A stretch of DNA of 9,670 bases. It comes from Dehalococcoidia bacterium. GTDB lineage: Bacteria; Chloroflexota; Dehalococcoidia; Dehalococcoidales; Fen-1064. Shown here in pieces: positions 6,530 to 9,670 of the stretch (position 1 is its first letter; the number at the start of each line of letters is the position of its first letter). The notes below the pieces were generated by a model. That model saw only the letters and a program-made list of their open reading frames with translations, had not been told where the DNA came from and did no database searches. The stretch is taken from contig DUES01000042.1 of NCBI GenBank assembly GCA_011192055.1, positions 1 through 9,670 of the forward strand. Reading direction: 5' to 3'. Both the position numbers and the translations under genes were made by a program.

Positions 6530-7222
6530 ATGGTAACACCTGCTCATCCTGGTATATTTGAAGGGATCAGCCGGGAGCTAATGACCCTCCGGATAGCGTC
6601 TGAGATTGAAGATGGGAGCTATGTCAATCTTGGTATAGGTATACCGACCCTTGTATCCAACTGGATAGAAGGGAGAGATATTGTCCTGCAATCCGAGATT
6701 GGTATGCTAAACACCGGCCCCCTGGCCGAGGGAGAACTGATAGACCAGGACCTGATTAACGCCAGTTGTCAGCCCGTTCTTGAGCTTCCGGGTTGTTCCT
6801 ATTTCTCAAGCGCCGATTCCTTCTCAATGATAAGAGGTAAACACATAGACATCGCTGTTCTTGGTGCCCTTCAGGTATCCGAAAAAGGAGATTTAGCAAG
6901 CTGGAACATTCCTGCCTCGGGACGTGGGGATATCGGTAACATTGGCGGTTCAATGGATCTTGCTGCGGGGGCAAAGAAAGTAATCGTGGCAACCGACCAT
7001 GTGAACAAGGATGGTGAACCAAAAATAGTCAGGGAGTGCACCTATCCGCTTACGGCCCAGGCATGTGTGAACCTGATAGTGACAAACCTGGCCGTCATTG
7101 AAGTGGTAAAAGAAGGTCTTTTGCTGAAGGAAATAGTCGCCGGGATAACACCTGAGGAACTTCAGGCAGTTACCGGGCCTACGCTGATAATAAGCCCTGA
7201 CCTCAAGGAACTGGACTTTTAG
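6530..7222 (+). CDS. class I CoA-transferase subunit B (3-oxoacid CoA-transferase beta-like)
   Basis: The catalytic beta subunit, which forms the enzyme with the upstream gene product. Typical blocks are NLGIGIPT (33-40), the catalytic-glutamate strand with E56 in LQSEIGML, GALQVSEKGDLASW, and the GGSMDLAAGAKKVIV segment. The catalytic Glu forms the acyl-glutamyl anhydride and glutamyl-CoA thioester in this family. Here the residue after it is isoleucine, where SCOT-like enzymes normally have asparagine (SENG). The length of 230 residues is usual. A strong AGGAGG lies 8 bases before the ATG at 6530 in a 27-base gap, so it is co-transcribed with subunit A. A strong terminator follows. Role: acyl-CoA activation or ketone-body, short-chain or branched acid metabolism; not resolved. 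Confidence 0.92.
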   Translation: MVTPAHPGIFEGISRELMTLRIASEIEDGSYVNLGIGIPTLVSNWIEGRDIVLQSEIGMLNTGPLAEGELIDQDLINASCQPVLELPGCSYFSSADSFSMIRGKHIDIAVLGALQVSEKGDLASWNIPASGRGDIGNIGGSMDLAAGAKKVIVATDHVNKDGEPKIVRECTYPLTAQACVNLIVTNLAVIEVVKEGLLLKEIVAGITPEELQAVTGPTLIISPDLKELDF

Positions 7223-7300
7223 TTATTACCCGGATAGCAGCAAAACGGTACTCCTTCATTACCGGGCCATAACTCGATATAACATCAACGCCGGAAGCTT

Positions 7301-7353
7301 ACGCTGCCTGTCACCATTTAACTCCGCCGGCTCTCAGTGACGGGCAGCGTTTT
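7301..7353 (+). terminator. strong Rho-independent terminator of the CoA-transferase operon
   Basis: A 14-bp stem, 7301-7314 with 7337-7350, contains one G-T wobble. The 22-base loop is followed by TTTT (7350-7353) and an AT-rich tail. It lies 79 bases after the subunit B stop and faces the end of the convergent Lrp gene. Confidence 0.85.
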
Positions 7354-7469
7354 ATGATTTCTCAGTTCAGGTATCAATTCTTTCAATATATACAGGATAT
7401 AGTAACGTGTATCATCTTATTATCCGGTAAAACCCTCTCTGATGCAGAGTGGTATAACTTATAACTACC

Positions 7470-7946
7470 CTAGGACATTATATGGTTTTCAAATAAGCCA
7501 AGCGTATCAAGACCAATGGCTTCCCCTTTGAAAACATTAAGACTGACAAAAGTCTCTGTCCGGTCAACACCGGGAATGATAGAGACCGTATTCTCAATGA
7601 AATCAGCAAATTCCCGGGCAGACCTGGTCACGATAATGCCTATCAGGTCATATCTCCCCGTCACGTTGGCAAGATAACACACATTTGCATGAAGCATGAG
7701 TTTTTCAACAATGCTGTGTAACTCAACAAGTCTGACCTGAATCCCTACTATACCGACAAACTGATAACCCAGCTTCTGCAGGTTCGGTACTGCCGTGACT
7801 TTAATCACGCCGGTACTCAGAAGACGCCTGACCCTGTTGCGCACAGTTGCTTCACTAACGTGCAGGATTTCAGCAAGTTCCACGAAGCTGCACCGTCCGT
7901 CTTTCTGTAGTTCAACGATTAAGTCACGGTCTATCTGGTCTATCAT
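7470..7946 (-). CDS. Lrp/AsnC-family transcriptional regulator
   Basis: A cytoplasmic DNA-binding protein that usually assembles as dimers to octamers and responds to amino acids or related small metabolites. The N-terminal winged helix-turn-helix (about 2-50) begins IDQIDRDLIVELQKDGR, with the recognition region SEATVRNRVRRL (31-42). The RAM ligand-binding domain (about 62-140) carries TGRYDL (96-101), the glycine-containing turn of the effector site. The length of 158 is typical. GGAGGT lies 5-6 bases before the ATG at 7946. It is convergent with the CoA-transferase operon and divergent from the cysteine-rich gene, so either could be a target. Lrp proteins often regulate neighbours and themselves. 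The actual ligand is unknown. Confidence 0.93.
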   Translation of the reverse strand: MIDQIDRDLIVELQKDGRCSFVELAEILHVSEATVRNRVRRLLSTGVIKVTAVPNLQKLGYQFVGIVGIQVRLVELHSIVEKLMLHANVCYLANVTGRYDLIGIIVTRSAREFADFIENTVSIIPGVDRTETFVSLNVFKGEAIGLDTLGLFENHIMS

Positions 7947-7998
7947 TTTGAACCTCCATAATTATAAAAATCCACCGATAATTGACCTTACCAGAGGG

Positions 7999-8007
7999 AT
8001 AATAGCA
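7999..8007 (-). promoter_or_regulatory. extended -10 promoter of the Lrp gene (candidate)
   Basis: Read on the minus strand the bases are TGC-TATTAT, matching the extended -10 form TGnTATAAT with one mismatch and no good -35. It gives a leader of about 45 bases that includes the GGAGGT site. A TATAAT closer to the gene (near 7960) would put the start of transcription inside the ribosome-binding site, so it is less likely. Confidence 0.4.
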
Positions 8008-8051
8008 CATCCACAACTTTACTGCCAGTATTATGCAGGATAAATGCTACA

Positions 8052-8064
8052 CATAACTGTTATG
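8052..8064. promoter_or_regulatory. 13-bp palindrome between divergent genes, candidate operator
   Basis: CATAACTGTTATG is a perfect palindrome around its central base. It lies about 35 bases upstream of the plus-strand -35 (8100) and 45 bases upstream of the minus-strand -10. This is a good position for a regulator controlling both genes, possibly the Lrp protein itself. The sequence is not a clear Lrp consensus. Confidence 0.4.
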
Positions 8065-8099
8065 ATACTGTATACGTCATATATTCAGGCTGCATATAC

Positions 8100-8128
8100 T
8101 TGACGTGTTACGTTTTCCGTAATACTAT
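8100..8128 (+). promoter_or_regulatory. sigma70-like promoter of the cysteine-rich gene
   Basis: TTGACG (8100-8105), a 17-base spacer and TACTAT (8123-8128) form a strong match. The transcript would start near 8135, leaving an untranslated leader of about 70 bases. Confidence 0.65.
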
Positions 8129-8207
8129 TTCAGTAGTAGAACATGGATTGTAGCAGGAGTAATTCTACGTATCTTCTCTACCGATTAAGGCGCAAAGAGG
8201 TGTGGCT

Positions 8208-8444
8208 ATGGTAGTACATCAGGGGAACCGGAGTAATCTCACCGCGTCACTGCAGTCTATCAACAGTTCTGGCGGAGTTCACATGTTACTCAGTCATACG
8301 AAGAACGAAAAACAGCAGAACCACAGGACTTCCAAACCCTGCAGTTGTGCCACCAACTGCAATGACTGTCCATGGGTCGATTTCCGGGACTACGAACTAT
8401 GTGGTCAGATACATTGTCCTGCTGCTGAAAACACCTCCTATTGA
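8208..8444 (+). CDS. small cysteine-rich protein (78 aa), function unknown
   Basis: I do not recognise this gene. The N-terminal half is polar and low in structure signals. The C-terminal half has six cysteines in 26 residues: CxCxxxCxxCPW, then two more about 11 and 16 residues after the fourth. This could bind zinc or an iron-sulfur cluster. There is no signal peptide or membrane helix. Starts: GTG 8202 and ATG 8208 both lie behind AAAGAGGTG, with ATG better spaced. An internal ATG at 8283 behind GGCGGAG would still keep all the cysteines and give about 53 residues. Support comes from the clustered cysteines and from the good promoter at 8100-8128. Against it are the short length and lack of a known family. 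Overlapping frames give nothing better. Confidence 0.5.
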   Translation: MVVHQGNRSNLTASLQSINSSGGVHMLLSHTKNEKQQNHRTSKPCSCATNCNDCPWVDFRDYELCGQIHCPAAENTSY

Positions 8445-8482
8445 AGTGCCTTCCAGGTCCGGCTACATTGACCTGATAGTCG

Positions 8483-8503
8483 TACAGGAATGTTGTGCCT
8501 GTA
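8483..8503. repeat. short inverted repeat downstream of the cysteine-rich gene
   Basis: TACAGG (8483-8488) and CCTGTA (8498-8503) form a perfect 6-bp stem with a 9-base loop. No T-tract follows on the plus strand, so it is at best a weak terminator or a mark of RNA processing. Confidence 0.3.
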
Positions 8504-8563
8504 AGGCAATACCGGATTTCAATCCCGCCGTTTTACCGGGCAACAATGGACGGATATTCCCAT

Positions 8564-9594
8564 TCAGAAGCCGGCTCTCGGGATGAGCAGTACCTTTAGT
8601 AAATATACAACTCCGGGAACCAGGACTGAAGCGAACAGTCTACGAAGTATACCTGCATTAAAAGGCCATTCCGGGACTTCTCTGACCCGCCTTTCATAAA
8701 TACCCCAGGCGGCAACAGCCGTATAAAGGCTGTCCCTTCCCTCCACACTGCCCTGTATTGCTGATTCCCTTAAATCACGGGTAACCTTCACCAGATAGTC
8801 ACGTGCCAGAGATAACTCACGCCTTTTGGCCCCGGCAAGAATATTGTGGGTACTCCAGATTGAGAGAAAGAAAAGTATCACCGCAAAGCAGACCAATAAT
8901 ATCCATACAGTGATGTTATTCCAGCTCAGTAAGTCTTCTTGAGTTTGGAAGACCAGACTCAGGCTGATACCGCCAATGAAAGCAATGGAAACGCCTAAAC
9001 CCGAGCGGGCGACGGGCGTCAGCGTCCCGGTATCAAATATATCCAGGTTCAGATGCTGACGACTAATCCGACTAAGGTACCGGCTGCCGGCAAACGAACT
9101 ATAGATTAGTAAGCTCAGTAGACCAAATAATATCGATTGTGTGACTGCATCATACACAGACAGCCAGATTGCACCGGGCTCCCACATCTCCCATCCCAAG
9201 CCCAGGGTTGCCACAGAGACAGCCAGAATACTGCTCCTGTAAGAATGGCCACCCACTCTCTGCGACGGTTGGGTATGGGAACTTCCACCTCCAACCGATT
9301 TGAGTCCCCTGCGTCTACAGGCAATAGTGATTGTAAAGCTTGTACGGACTGCCACCACAACCGCCATATGAAAGTATATACCACCAGGATGTATATTATT
9401 AAAACCGGCGCATCCAGAAAATCTCGCCAGAAGCCCCACTCTGACAGTCCGGTGAAAGCACTATCCAGGCAGACCACCAGGACTAAGACCAGGAGCATCA
9501 CAACGGCAACCACTACTGTCACCCAGTACCATGGTAACCGAGAGTGCTTCACTAACTCCATTAACAAGGGGTAGGAACCAGGTTCCTTCACCAT
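8564..9594 (-). pseudogene. multi-spanning membrane protein interrupted by a one-base frameshift
   Basis: Two overlapping minus-strand frames together make one protein of about 340 residues. The first part (ATG 9594 to roughly 9215) has hydrophobic helices at about residues 22-43 and 63-82 and begins a third (REWVAILTGAVFW). The second part, to the stop at 8564, carries more helices (around SILFGLLSLLIYSS, VSIAFIGGISLSLVF, WILLVCFAVILFFL, and a C-terminal one ending LLKVLLIP), with a charged cytoplasmic stretch (AKRRELSLARDYLVKVTRDL) between. The second frame is -1 relative to the first, so one base appears lost near 9190-9240. No slippery heptamer is visible. It is a real mutation or a sequencing error. 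AGGAGAGGT before ATG 9594 supports that start over 9612. No family recognised. Confidence 0.6.
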
Positions 9595-9670
9595 GTGACC
9601 TCTCCTGTACATCGTTGGTGTTTATTGTATGAACTGCCAGTGAGCACTATAAATAACCGAGTCTGCTTTA

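Noticed and set aside
8142..8213. A possible short leader peptide starting at the ATG in aacatgga before the cysteine-rich gene
   Set aside because: No ribosome-binding site before it and no run of regulatory codons, so it is not distinguishable from chance.
8347..8586. A 79-residue frame overlapping the cysteine-rich gene, with its own CCAC motif
   Set aside because: Poor start context and no coherent domain; it overlaps the better-supported six-cysteine frame and the end of the opposite membrane-protein gene.
9613..9670. TATAGT and TACAAT on the minus strand as the promoter of the membrane-protein gene
   Set aside because: A fitting -35 for TATAGT would fall outside the window, and TACAAT has no acceptable -35, so neither can be supported.

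Overview
The window reads as bacterial chromosome of roughly even base composition. It has Shine-Dalgarno-led genes with ATG, GTG and TTG starts, sigma70-like promoters and one clear Rho-independent terminator. PAS-type NarX/DegS-family kinases, short membrane and zinc-ribbon microproteins and an Lrp-type regulator together are reminiscent of Chloroflexota (Dehalococcoidia-like). That is an impression from gene content, and no marker gene here proves it.

Left third (1-4792): a signalling block. A PAS histidine kinase, cut by the left edge, ends at 1167. Four tandem paralogous genes for membrane microproteins of about 45-63 residues follow on the minus strand (2256 down to 1301). One of them (1612-1749) is short and degenerate. 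Across an intergenic regulatory region with palindromes and repeats (2257-2615) comes a divergent two-gene operon: a NarL/FixJ response regulator with a TTG start, then a second PAS histidine kinase. The second kinase is a clear paralog of the first and has a four-helix membrane domain. A weak terminator follows.

Middle (4793-7353): a small minus-strand zinc-ribbon gene, then about 600 bases without a convincing gene. That gap holds a nested inverted-repeat element (5352-5442) and a near-perfect 22-bp dyad (5717-5738). Next is a two-gene operon for subunits A and B of a class I 3-oxoacid-type CoA-transferase, closed by a strong terminator at 7301-7353.

Right (7470-9670): an Lrp/AsnC regulator on the minus strand is convergent with the CoA-transferase operon. 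Divergent from it is a small cysteine-rich protein with its own good promoter. A multi-membrane-segment protein on the minus strand is split by a one-base frameshift near 9190-9240.

The likely working units are (i) two related membrane or redox sensors, one response regulator and a microprotein array, and (ii) an acyl-CoA-handling enzyme next to a metabolite-sensing Lrp regulator. The best candidate for something undescribed is the microprotein array beside the paired sensor kinases.
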